Shown: in pieces, positions 19,027-27,619 of the stretch | Numbering within the stretch: position 1 is the stretch's first letter | Layout: each line of letters opens with the position of its first letter | From: Aureococcus anophagefferens | Taxonomy: Eukaryota; Sar; Pelagophyceae; Pelagomonadales; Pelagomonadaceae | NCBI RefSeq assembly: GCF_000186865.1 | Contig: NW_008705567.1 | Coordinates: 368,998 to 422,131 of the forward strand | Length of the DNA: 53,134 bases | Reading direction: 5' to 3' | Position numbers and translations under genes: made by a program | The notes under the pieces: model-generated | What the model was told of the DNA's origin: nothing | Seen by the model: the letters and a program-made list of their open reading frames with translations, nothing else | Databases searched by the model: none

Positions 19027-22000
19027 CTAGCGCGCGAAGGCGGGCGCCTGCTTGGGCGCCTTGTCGCAGGTGACCTTGAGCTTGGGCGTCGCGAGGACCG
19101 CGTCGACCTCCTCGCGCGGGGGCAGGTGGATCTCGAGGTCGCCGGACGCGCCGACGCGCGCGTCGAAGGTCACGAGCTTGAGGTCGCCGCCGCCGAGCTC
19201 CGCGCCGTCGGCGAGGCCGAAGGTCTTCTTGTGGAGCGGGCACGCGACCTTGGCGAGGCCGTCGGCGTCGCCGACGAGGCCCTGCGAGAGGACGAAGGCC
19301 TGCTTGTGGGGGCACATGTTCTGCGTGACGAAGAGCTGGCCGTCGGCGAGCTTGAAGACGCTCAGCTGCGTCTCGCCGTAGAGGATCGCCGTGCCGATGT
19401 CCGACGGGTAGTCGTCGACGGGCCCGAAGCCGAGCCACGCCTTCTGCGACCGCGCGAAGACGTCGGCGTCGTCGGGCCTCCAGTTCGTCTGCGCCTCGCC
19501 GTCCGCGCGCCAGTCGACGGGCCGCCGCTGGCCGCGGACGTCCATGAACTCGATCATCTCGTCGGCGGCCTGCGTCTCGTCCGTGTTCGCGAACTGCTTG
19601 AAGAGGTGCGCGTAGTCGTCGGGCCGCGCGACGACCTCGGCCCACTCGTCGTGGTACGTGTCGACGACCTGTGTGGAAATCAACCAGTGAGCTGGGACGT
19701 CGGGGCCAAACTTCAGAACTCCCTATCTCGGCCAATTCGAAGTCGAATCGGCTGATTTTTGGACGGATCGATTGCTCTCGTCGAGTTCTCGAAGCACAGC
19801 GAAAGAGTCTGGTCCAAATCGTTCGAATACGCGCACATTGAAGTCGGGTTGAAGATTTGATTTCCACACAGTCGACGACGTGTTGCATGCGGCGCTCGAG
19901 CTCGTCGCAGATGCCGAGGGCGTCGTCGATGACGACGGCCTTGAGGCGCGCGAGGCGCGCGTCCTCCGTCGGCGCGAGGCTCTCGAACCACGGCGCCGTG
20001 CGCTCGAGCTTGTTCGCCGTGAGCACGTAGTACATGAGGAAGCGGTCGACGTACTTGAGCACCGTCGCCTCGTCGATGCCCGTCGCGAGGAGCGCCGCGT
20101 GGCGCGGGTTCAGGCCGCCGTTGCCGCAGACGTAGAGGTCGTAGCCGTGCTCCGTCGCGATCATGCCGAAGTCCTTGCACTGCGCCTCGGCGCACTCGCG
20201 CGTGCAGCCGCTGACCGCGGACTTGAGCTTGTGCGGCGCGCGGAGGCCCTTGTAGCGGTTCTCGACGGTCACGGCGAAGTCGACGGAGTTCTGGACGCCG
20301 TAGCGGCACCACGACGACCCGACGCAGGACTTGACCATGCGGAGCGCCTTGCCGTAGGCGTGGCCGCTCTCGAAGCCCGCGGCGCCGAGCTTGGCCCAGA
20401 TCGCGGGCAGGTCGTGCTTCGCCGCGCCGAAGAGGTCGACGCGCTGCGCGCCCGTGATCTTGCAGTAGAGGCCGTACTCGTCGGCGACGGCGCCGAGGGC
20501 CATGAGCCCCGCGGGCGTGACCTCGCCCGCGGGGATGCGCGGCACGATCGAGTAGGACCCGCCGCGCTGCATGTTCGCGAGGGACCGGTCGTTCGTGTCC
20601 TGGAGGTGCGCGTGGTCGAGGATCGGCTCGTTGCGCAGGGACGCGAGCATGCCCGCGACGGCGGGCTTGCAGGCCTCGCAGCCCCGCGGGTGCGCGCCCT
20701 CGACGCCGTACTTGGCGATGACGTCCTCGAAGGTGTCGCACTCGTCGTCGAGGCGCAGCAGCGCCTTGAGCTCGGGCGCCGACTTGTCGAAGTGGGAGCA
20801 GAGGCCCGTGAAGACCGTCGCGCCGAGCTTCTCGAGCTCCGCGGCGAGGATCTTCTTCACGTCGGGCTCGCAGCCGCCGCAGCCGGCGCCCGCGCGCGTG
20901 CACTTCTTGACTTTCGCGTAGTCGCACGCGTCGCCGACCTCCGCGACGACGTCGACGATGTCGCCGCGCGACACGCCGTTGCAGGAGCAGATCTGCTTGC
21001 CCGGGTCGTCCTCGTCGACCTCGGCGGCGGCGCCGCGCGACGACAGCGGCGCGAGGAGCAGCGCGGGCGCGTCCGCGAGGGGCTCGCCGCGCTTCCAGAG
21101 CGCGAGGAGCTCGCCGTAGTCCTCGGCGTCGCCGACGAGGATGCCGCCCTTGAGGTACGTCGCGCCGTCGCGCGTCTCGAAGAAGAGCTTGCGGTAGACG
21201 CGGCCGACGCGGTCGTCCCAGACGAGGGCCTCGGCCGTGTCCGCCGTGTCCCCGAAGTTGGCGACGTCGCAGCCGAGCAGCTTGAGCTTCGTCGACATGT
21301 CCGCGCCCTCGAAGGCCGGCGCCGACGCCGCGCGCGCGTCCGGGAAGAGGTCCGCGACGACGCGGTCCGCGGCGACCTCGGCCATGGCGTAGCCCGGCGC
21401 GACGAGGCCGTAGATGGACCCCCGGTGGAGCGCGACCTCGCCGACGGCGAAGATGGCCGGGTCCGACGTCCGCAGCTCGTCGTCGACGACGACGCCGCCG
21501 CGCTCGTGGACGTCGACGACGTCGCGCGCGAGCTCGTCGCGGGGGCGGATGCCCGCGGAGACGACGACGATGCCCACGTCGAGGTCGTCCCAGCCCTCGT
21601 TCGTGAACGACACGCCCGCGACGCGGCCGTCCGCGCCGGCCTCGAAGGCCTTGGTCCGCGCGTCGCAGTGGATCTCGAGGCCCAGGTCCTCGACCATGGA
21701 CGCGAGCGCCGCGTGGCCGCCGGCGTCGATCTGGCGGCACATGAGGATGGGCGCGTACTCGAGGATGTGCGTCTTCATGCCCAGGTCGTGCATGGCCTTG
21801 GCGGCCTCGAGGCCGAGGAGCCCGCCGCCGACGACGGCCGCGGCCGTGACGCCGTGCGCCTCCTGGTAGGCGACGAGGCGCTCGAGGTCGTCGACGGTGC
21901 GGTAGACGAAGACGCCGTCGAGGTCCTTGCCCTCCACGGGCGGCACGAACGGGTACGAGCCCGTCGCGAGCACGCAGGCGTCGTAGGGCACGGCCTCGTC

Positions 22001-22695
22001 GCCGCAGCGCACGGTCTTCGCCGCCGCGTCGACGGCCGACGCCTTGTCGCCGACGCGGACCTTGACGTGGGGCCGCGCGGGGTCCTCGTACCACTCGCCG
22101 CGGCCGTCGGGGCCGTACTCGCCGACGAGCGAGAGGTCGTTGACGTCGCGCGTCTCGAACCAGGACGTGAGCTTGACGCGGTCGTAGGCGGCGACGGGCT
22201 CCTCGCAGAACGACACGATCTCGAGGTCGCCCTCGAGGCCCAGCTCCGCGGCCTTGTCCGCCGCGAGCTCGACGAAGCGCTGGCCGACCATGCCGTTGCC
22301 GACGACGACCTAGGGTGGGGACGGGTGTGTCCACGCGGCGCGGCGCGAAGGCGCCCCGGGGGCGGCGGCCCGGGCGGCGGCGGGCCCAGCTGCGGCCAGA
22401 GCAGATGGTCCGGCGGTCGCGCGGATTTTCGGGCCCGCCGCGCCCGCGGGCCGCGCGGCCGCGCGTTCGGGCGAGGCGCGTCGGGGTGTTGGCAGGCCGC
22501 CGCGCGGATTGCGGCCGGCGGCGGGCACGGACGCGCCGTCGCCGAAACAAATCCAAAGTTTGGACGCGGAAAACGCACGACGCGCTTCGCGCCGCCGGCT
22601 TTCGCGCCGCGCAGCTTCGTGACCGCCTTGAGTGGGTTGATGCGCAGCGCCGAAGCGGCCGCGAGCACGGCGAGGAGGCGCGTCAACGCAGCCAT
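19027..22695 (-). CDS. NAD(P)H nitrite reductase, NirB-NirD fusion with plastid-type leader
   Basis: Three exons (22695-22582, 22309-19880, 19668-19027) give about 1,061 residues. Exon 1 encodes only a leader (MAALTRLLAVLAAASALRIN) ending at KR. Exon 2 opens with the FAD motif VVVGNGMVGQRF. Then come the NAD(P)H-binding VVGGGLLGLEAAK, a BFD-type [2Fe-2S] site (QICSCNGVSRGD with TRAGAGCGGC, Cys about 479/481/515/518), a second Cys-rich unit, and the siroheme/[4Fe-4S] region SGCTRECAEAQCKDFG...VCGNGG. Exon 3 carries a NirD Rieske-like domain (NMCPHKQAF, VACPLHKKTFG). In bacteria NirB and NirD are separate; here they are one chain. The enzyme reduces nitrite to ammonium with six electrons. The leader suggests plastid import (inference). 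It sits near nitrate reductase on the same strand. Confidence 0.92.
19669..19871 (+). mobile_element. family A introner A4
   Basis: 203 bp in the nitrite reductase gene; perfect TSD GTCGTCGA in gene sense (plus copies 19661-19668, 19872-19879). The intron is 19669-19879 (GT-AG, 211 nt). Splicing gives RMQHVVDTYHDEW at the NirB-NirD linker. Core antisense. Confidence 0.95.
22310..22581 (-). other. ordinary spliceosomal intron separating the leader exon from NirB
   Basis: 272 nt, GT-AG, phase 0. It joins GGAKR to VVVGNGMVG. It has no introner terminal repeats or TSD, so it arose another way. Confidence 0.75.
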
Positions 22696-23202
22696 CGTAA
22701 AGGCACCTCGAGATGGGCTACTGCAGCGCCGGGTTGCCGACCGCCTTCTTCAAATTCGCAAAATCGCAGAAACCGGCTCGACCCCCGGCGGTTTTGAATC
22801 GCCAGACGAGGGTCCTCTTCGAACACGCGCCTGCGCATCAAAGACGCTCTGGTCCTGAGTACCAAAACACCGCGTCGTCCCGGCTTCGGGACCTGCTCGC
22901 TTACGCACCAGATCCGCCGTGCCCAGATCCCCGGGCGAGCGCGAGCGCGTGGCCCCAGGCCCAGAGCCTGAGCCCACGAGGTGCCGCCCGCCCCGGCGGC
23001 CTCCTTTTTTTTTTATCCTCCCCGGAGGGAATCAACTTCTCGGGAGCTGGCTCCTGGACGCCCCCCCGCCCAAAGTTGTTGACCAACCGAGCCGACGGTG
23101 CAGCTTCGGGGCAGCTCGGCGGAGAGCTGCCCATCATGATCGAGAAATGGTGCTAACTTCCAGAGAAGGCGGCCGACGTCGGCGCATGGCTTCGTAGGAC
23201 CC
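22696..23202. promoter_or_regulatory. divergent promoter region of nitrite reductase and the membrane gene
   Basis: 507 bp between two divergent ATGs. It contains a T-run (about 23007-23016) and AT-richer pieces (22750-22780). No coding sequence I can support. Probable 5' control region for both genes. Confidence 0.4.
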
Positions 23203-26016
23203 ATGGCGGCGCGCCTGCTGGCGCTCGCGTGGCTCGCGTCGAGCGGCCACGTGGGCCTCGACGGGCCGACCTACGCGCCGACGAGCCCGAACGTGCTGGG
23301 CTGCGACGACCTCTGCGTCGGCTTCCGCTGCGCGACCTACAGCGCCCAGAGCTGCGCCGTCGTCCTCGAGGACTTTGGGTGCGCCTGCGCCGGCTGCGCC
23401 TGCGCCGCGCCGCCGCCGGGCAACGGCAGCAACGCCACGGGCCCCGGCGACCTCGCGCCGTCGCCGGCGTGCGGCCCGCGGCTCGCGCGCGACTGCGGCG
23501 CCTGCGGCGCCTGCTTCGCCCACGGGCCCGGCCGCTGCGAGGCGAGCGGCGCCATGCCGGCGCCGGGCTGCGCGTCCTGCCCGGCCTGCGCCGCGTGCTT
23601 CCCCGCGAGCCGCTGCGCGAACGCGCGCGCGGCCGCCGCCGTCGCCGTCGCCGCGCCGGCCTGGATGCTGCGGCCCAAGCACGCCAACTGCAGCGACGGC
23701 GACGCCAAGGCGCGCCACCCCGAGGCCTGCGCGGCCTACGCGGACGCGCGGACGTGCTGCGAGGCGCGCGCGCGCGAGGGCTGGTGCCAGGGCAGCAAAA
23801 GGGTGCGAAATTCCCAACTTCAAAGGCTCATATCTCGGCCGTTTTCCACTCGTTTCGGCTGATTTTTGGACGAGCGATCATCTCTCGGAACGGTCTCGAA
23901 GCGTGGATGCTTTTTTCGGAACGCGCGCGCGCGGAACACTCACGTTGAAGCGACGTTGAATCACCCTTTTGCTGCCCAGGCTGGTGCGGCGGCCACTTTT
24001 CTGACCGCGGCGCGTACGCGGGCGCCTGCCGCTGGACCTGCGGCCTCTGCGAGGCCGGCCGCGTCGACTACGCCCACCTCGGCCGCGTGCTCGGGCCCAC
24101 GGAGGACGTCCGGCGCGACATCTACGCGCGCGGCCGCGCCCCGGGGCCCGGCCCGCCGCCGCCCGGACCGCCCGCGCCTCGCAGGTCGACTTCGAGACGG
24201 CCATGGGCAAGGTCATGGCCCTCTTCTACGGGTCCGTGCTCCTCGTCTCCCTCTGCGTCGCGCCGTGCTGCCTGTCGCGGTGCCGCGCGCGCTACGCGCG
24301 GCGCGGCCGCCTCGCCTGGGTCTGCCCCAGGGCAGCAAAAGGGTGCGAAATTCCCAACTTCAAAGGCTCATATCTCGGCCGTTTTCCACTCGTTTCGGCT
24401 GATTTTTGGACGAGCGATCATCTCTCGGAACGGTCTCGAAGCGTGGATGTGTTTTTCGTTACGCGCGCGCGCGGAACACTCACTTTGAAGCGACGTTGAA
24501 TCACCATTGTGCTGCCCAGGTCTGCCCGGCCTGCGGCGCGGGCAACGGCGCGCCGACGCGGGGCGCCAAGTGCGGCGCCTGCGGCGCGGCGCTGCCCCTC
24601 GCGGCGCGGCCCTTCTGCAAGCCCGCGCTCATCCTCGTCGTCACGATCTTCGGCCTCGTGCTCGGCTCCGTCGGCGCGTTCCCGACGGGGCGGGAAACGA
24701 GAGCTTCAAAGGCCCCGATCTCGGTCGTTTTCCACTCGTTTCGGCTGATTTTTGGACGAGCGATCATCTCTCGGAACGGTCTCGAAGCGTGGACGCTTTT
24801 GACGGAACGCGCGCGCGCGGAACACTCACATTGAAGGGACGTTGAATCACTCTTTTCCTGCCCAGGTTCCTCACGCTCCAGGACGCCGAGGCCAAGGCCG
24901 ACGAGTTCTCCGTCGCCGCGGCCGAGGTGTCGAACCTGACCATCGCCGCGGAGCCCGCGGGGCTCACCATCGACGTCGCCGTCACCGTCGCCGTCGCGTT
25001 CCCCGACGACATGGCCTTCAAGGTGCTCCTCGCGGAGCGCGTCGCCGTCATCACCTACGTCGACGACCTCGTCCAGCTGCCCATCGGCTCGCTGACCATC
25101 GGCGCGGTCGAGCTCACGCCGGGCGAGGTCACGCCGCTGACGACGGCGTTCCACCTCCACCTGCGGCAGGACACGTTCTGGGGCGCGGGGCCCGCGTCGC
25201 CGGTTTTTTCGGGGGGGGGGGTCGCCCGGACGACCGACCGCGCGCCGCGCGTCCGGCCCGAGCGCGCCGATTTAGGCCAGTTCGTCGCGACGAAGGTGCT
25301 CACGACGCCGTCGCGCATCCGCCTCGGGCCGACGCGCGTCGACATGGAGGCGCGCACGGAGCCGTGTGGAATTCAACCACTGGTTTGAGGGGTCAAGCTT
25401 CAGAATTCTCTAGCTCGGTCACATCGAAGTCGATTCGGCTGATTTTTGGACGAATCGATGGCTCTCGTCGAGTTCTCGAAGCACGGCCGAAGAGCTTGCG
25501 TCGAAACTGTCGCATACGCTCACATTGAAGTCGGGTCGAAGATTTGAATTCCGCGCAGGCACGGAGCCGGGCGTCATGCGGTGGATCCTCGACACGTCGC
25601 GGCTCCGCGCGTCCTACCGGTGGGAGTGCAACGGGAGCGTCAACTTCGCCGCGGCCGCGGCCGCCGCCCTCGGCGACGCGCCCGCGCCCGCGCCCGCGCC
25701 GCGCGCCGCGGGCTCCGGCGGCCTCCTTGGGGGCCTCGGCGGCGGCGGCGGCGCCTTCGACATGGGCAACTGCACGGGCGCGCTCGGCATCGACATCGAC
25801 ACGACGCTGTTCACGTACTTCATGGAGAGCATGACCTGGCTCGGCCTCAGCCTCCTCGTCGTCGGCGCCGCCTGGTTCGAGTACGACCTCGACCGCCACG
25901 GCCGGCGCGTCCACCGCAAGACCGCGTCCGCGCGCGACGCGGCCGGCGGCGTCGAGCTCCGCGCCGCCAAGGCCGACGTCCCGGAGGACGACGCCGACCT
26001 CCCCGAGTTCGTCTAG
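23203..26016 (+). CDS. multi-span Cys-rich membrane protein whose gene holds four introners
   Basis: Model exons 23203-23779, 23980-24107, 24185-24319, 24520-24677, 24866-25202, 25281-25353, 25559-26016; 621 residues. Every junction keeps frame. The protein has a signal peptide (MAARLLALAWLASSG), a Cys-rich ectodomain ending in a ShK-like pattern (ACRWTCGLC), a membrane span (VMALFYGSVLLVSLCVAPCC), and a small zinc-ribbon (VCPACGAGNG, AKCGACGAAL). A second span follows (LILVVTIFGLVLGSVGAF), then a beta-rich domain like LEA14/WHy proteins (AGLTIDVAVTVAVAFPDDM) and a last span (MTWLGLSLLVVGAAWF). Three introns are family B, one family A; two more (24108-24184, 25203-25280) are short ordinary introns placed by frame and splice sites. 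Function unknown. It lies between the two nitrate-assimilation genes but nothing in it suggests nitrate transport. Confidence 0.75.
23788..23979 (+). mobile_element. family B introner B2
   Basis: 192 bp, ends CAGGGCAGCAAAAGGGTG / CACCCTTTTGCTGCCCAG, perfect TSD GCTGGTGC (23780-23787, 23980-23987). The intron is 23780-23979 (GC-AG, 200 nt). Core in gene sense. Confidence 0.95.
24108..24184 (+). other. short ordinary intron (inferred)
   Basis: 77 nt, GT-AG, phase 0 on both sides. It is needed to move from the frame ending GPTED to the frame beginning VDFETAMGKVM. No terminal repeats. Confidence 0.6.
24328..24519 (+). mobile_element. family B introner B3
   Basis: 192 bp, closely similar to B2; perfect TSD GTCTGCCC (24320-24327, 24520-24527). 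The intron is 24320-24519 (GT-AG, 200 nt). The insertion splits the first Cys pair of the zinc-ribbon, which splicing restores (LAWVCPACGAG). Confidence 0.95.
24686..24865 (+). mobile_element. family B introner B4, diverged copy
   Basis: 180 bp, shorter and more diverged than the other B copies. Left end CGGGGCGGGAAACGAGAG, right end CTCTTTTCCTGCCCAG. The TSD is imperfect, GTTCCCGA versus GTTCCTCA (24678-24685, 24866-24873). The intron is 24678-24865 (GT-AG, 188 nt). Probably an older insertion. Confidence 0.88.
25203..25280 (+). other. short ordinary intron (inferred, frame-neutral)
   Basis: 78 nt from GTTTTTTC to TTTAGGCCAG, containing a G homopolymer at about 25211-25221. The frame is open either way, so retention is possible; removal gives the smoother protein ASPFVATKV. 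Confidence 0.4.
25362..25558 (+). mobile_element. family A introner A5
   Basis: 197 bp, the only family A copy here not exactly 203 bp. Ends CCGTGTGGAATTC / GAATTCCGCGCAG, perfect TSD GCACGGAG (25354-25361, 25559-25566). The intron is 25354-25558 (GC-AG, 205 nt). Core in gene sense, opposite to A1-A4. Confidence 0.93.
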
Positions 26017-26099
26017 CGGCGTCCGCGCGGACGACGGGTTGGGAGCTTACAAACGAGGGGTCCGCGCGGGCTTGGTCGCGGCGGTCGTCGACGATCGAG

Positions 26100-27389
26100 C
26101 TAGTACGTCGCGAGGGAGACGGCGTCGAAGGGGAAGCACCAAATTGTACCACCGTCGGGGTTTGCAATGTAATAGCCTTTGCCGCCAGACCAATTCTCTG
26201 TGACGACGCAAAATTTGCCGCAGCATCGCGCCTTCAAAGGATCCCAAATCACGCGACGATCGGCTCCGGGCGCCGGCCGCTTGCACAGCCGCTCCAACTC
26301 GACCGGGTCGTCGATGACGCGAATCACGGATTTGCCGACTCGGAGTTCGCGCCACGCGGGCATGGGTGGAAAAGCGACGGTCTTTTCGCCACCGAGGACC
26401 GAAGCGACGACGCCGGCGCCCGCGTCGGCGCCCTCTTTCAGGAGCGCGTCCTGCTGAAGTTTCAGATTCACGGCCTTCAAAGAGAGCGTGATCTCGGGCG
26501 ACGACGAGCGCGCGTCGGCGAGCTCGAGGTGGTCTTTCACCGAAGAGATTGCGCCTGGCATCTCGCCCGCGGCTATGAGCTTGGCGCTCTCGAGGTGCCA
26601 CGTCGCCGCCGCGTCGTCGGCGACGCCGCCGTTCTCGATCGCGGACTGGATGAGCGTCCGCGTCGACGTCGAGTCCATGAGCGTCTTGCCCATCTCCGCG
26701 CCCGATTTCGGCGACGTAGACTTCGTCTGGAGCCACTTTTCGATCGCCGAGCGCTCGTACACGTGGCCGTCCTCAGCGAGTGCNNNNNNNNNNNNNNNNN
26801 NNNNNNNNNNNNNNNNNNNNNNNNNNNNNNNNNNNNNNNNNNNNNNNNNNNNNNNNNNNNNNNNNNNNNNNNNNNNNNNNNNNNNNNNNNNNNNNNNNNN
26901 NNNNNNNNNNNNNNNNNNNNNNNNNNNNNNNNNNNNNNNNNNNNNNNNNNNNNNNNNNNNNNNNNNNNNNNNNNNNNNNNNNNNNNNNNNNNNNNNNNNN
27001 NNNNNNNNNNNNNNNNNNNNNNNNNNNNNNNNNNNNNNNNNNNNNNNNNNNNNNNNNNNNNNNNNNNNNNNNNNNNNNNNNNNNNNNNNNNNNNNNNNNN
27101 NNNNNNNNNNNNNNNNNNNNNNNNNNNNNNNNNNNNNNNNNNNNNNNNNNNNNNNNNNNNNNNNNNNNNNNNNNNNNNNNNNNNNNNNNNNNNNNNNNNN
27201 NNNNNNNNNNNNNNNNNNNNNNNNNNNNNNNNNNNNNNNNNNNNNNNNNNNNNNNNNNNNNNNNNNNNNNNNNNNNNNNNNNNNNNNNNNNNNNNNNNNN
27301 NNNNNNNNNNNNNNNNNNNNNNNNNNNNNNNNNNNNNNNNNNNNNTCGTCCGACGCGGTCTTCGCTTTCTTCGACGCGCGCGTGGACAT
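26100..27389 (-). CDS. U-box E3 ubiquitin ligase-like protein, interrupted by an assembly gap
   Basis: ATG at 27389 (MSTRASKKAKTASD); the longer open frame starts with TTG. A 562-base N run removes part of the protein after about 15 codons. The part after the gap begins inside a U-box: LAEDGHVYERSAIEKWLQTK, then SPKSGAEMGKTLMDS. U-boxes recruit ubiquitin-charged E2 enzymes. A helical region follows (WHLESAKLIAAGEMPGAISS, VNLKLQQDALLKEGADAG). The C-terminus ends in a compact module (VGKSVIRVIDDPVELERL, WDPLKARCCGKFCVV, YYIANPDGGTIWCFPFDAVS) resembling a repeat used in Mib/HERC-type ligases. Total length and any introns in the gap are unknown. Its 3' end converges on the membrane-protein gene, 83 bp away. 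Confidence 0.8.
   Translation of the reverse strand: MSTRASKKAKTASDXXXXXXXXXXXXXXXXXXXXXXXXXXXXXXXXXXXXXXXXXXXXXXXXXXXXXXXXXXXXXXXXXXXXXXXXXXXXXXXXXXXXXXXXXXXXXXXXXXXXXXXXXXXXXXXXXXXXXXXXXXXXXXXXXXXXXXXXXXXXXXXXXXXXXXXXXXXXXXXXXXXXXXXXXXXXXXXXXXXXXXXXXXXXALAEDGHVYERSAIEKWLQTKSTSPKSGAEMGKTLMDSTSTRTLIQSAIENGGVADDAAATWHLESAKLIAAGEMPGAISSVKDHLELADARSSSPEITLSLKAVNLKLQQDALLKEGADAGAGVVASVLGGEKTVAFPPMPAWRELRVGKSVIRVIDDPVELERLCKRPAPGADRRVIWDPLKARCCGKFCVVTENWSGGKGYYIANPDGGTIWCFPFDAVSLATY
26784..27345. other. assembly gap of 562 N
   Basis: Unknown bases inside the U-box gene. True length may differ, so the frame across the gap is uncertain. Confidence 1.
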
Positions 27390-27619
27390 CTTTGACGGCG
27401 CGGGGGTCAAGCGATCGATGGAGGATATTTTACTTGCGGCAGATTCTCAGCGACCATCGACTCCTCAGAGACGCCTTCAGAGAGATGCATGTAATTCACG
27501 AAGGTCGGGAGCAGCAGGGGGGGGGGGGATCGCGCGGGCCCGCGGGGGTATCTGTGCAGGGCGGCCCGCGGAGGCTCGGACTTCCGCGGCTCCGCGCGCG
27601 CCTCTCGGCGCGCGCGCGC

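Noticed and set aside
18719..22291. A continuous open frame through the nitrite reductase introner to 18719
   Set aside because: The part after the NirB domain is translated introner and then the wrong frame of the NirD exon. Splicing at the TSD gives the proper NirD sequence.
22713..23156. A 147-codon plus-strand frame upstream of the membrane gene
   Set aside because: No conserved motif, uneven composition, and it overlaps the probable promoter of two genes.
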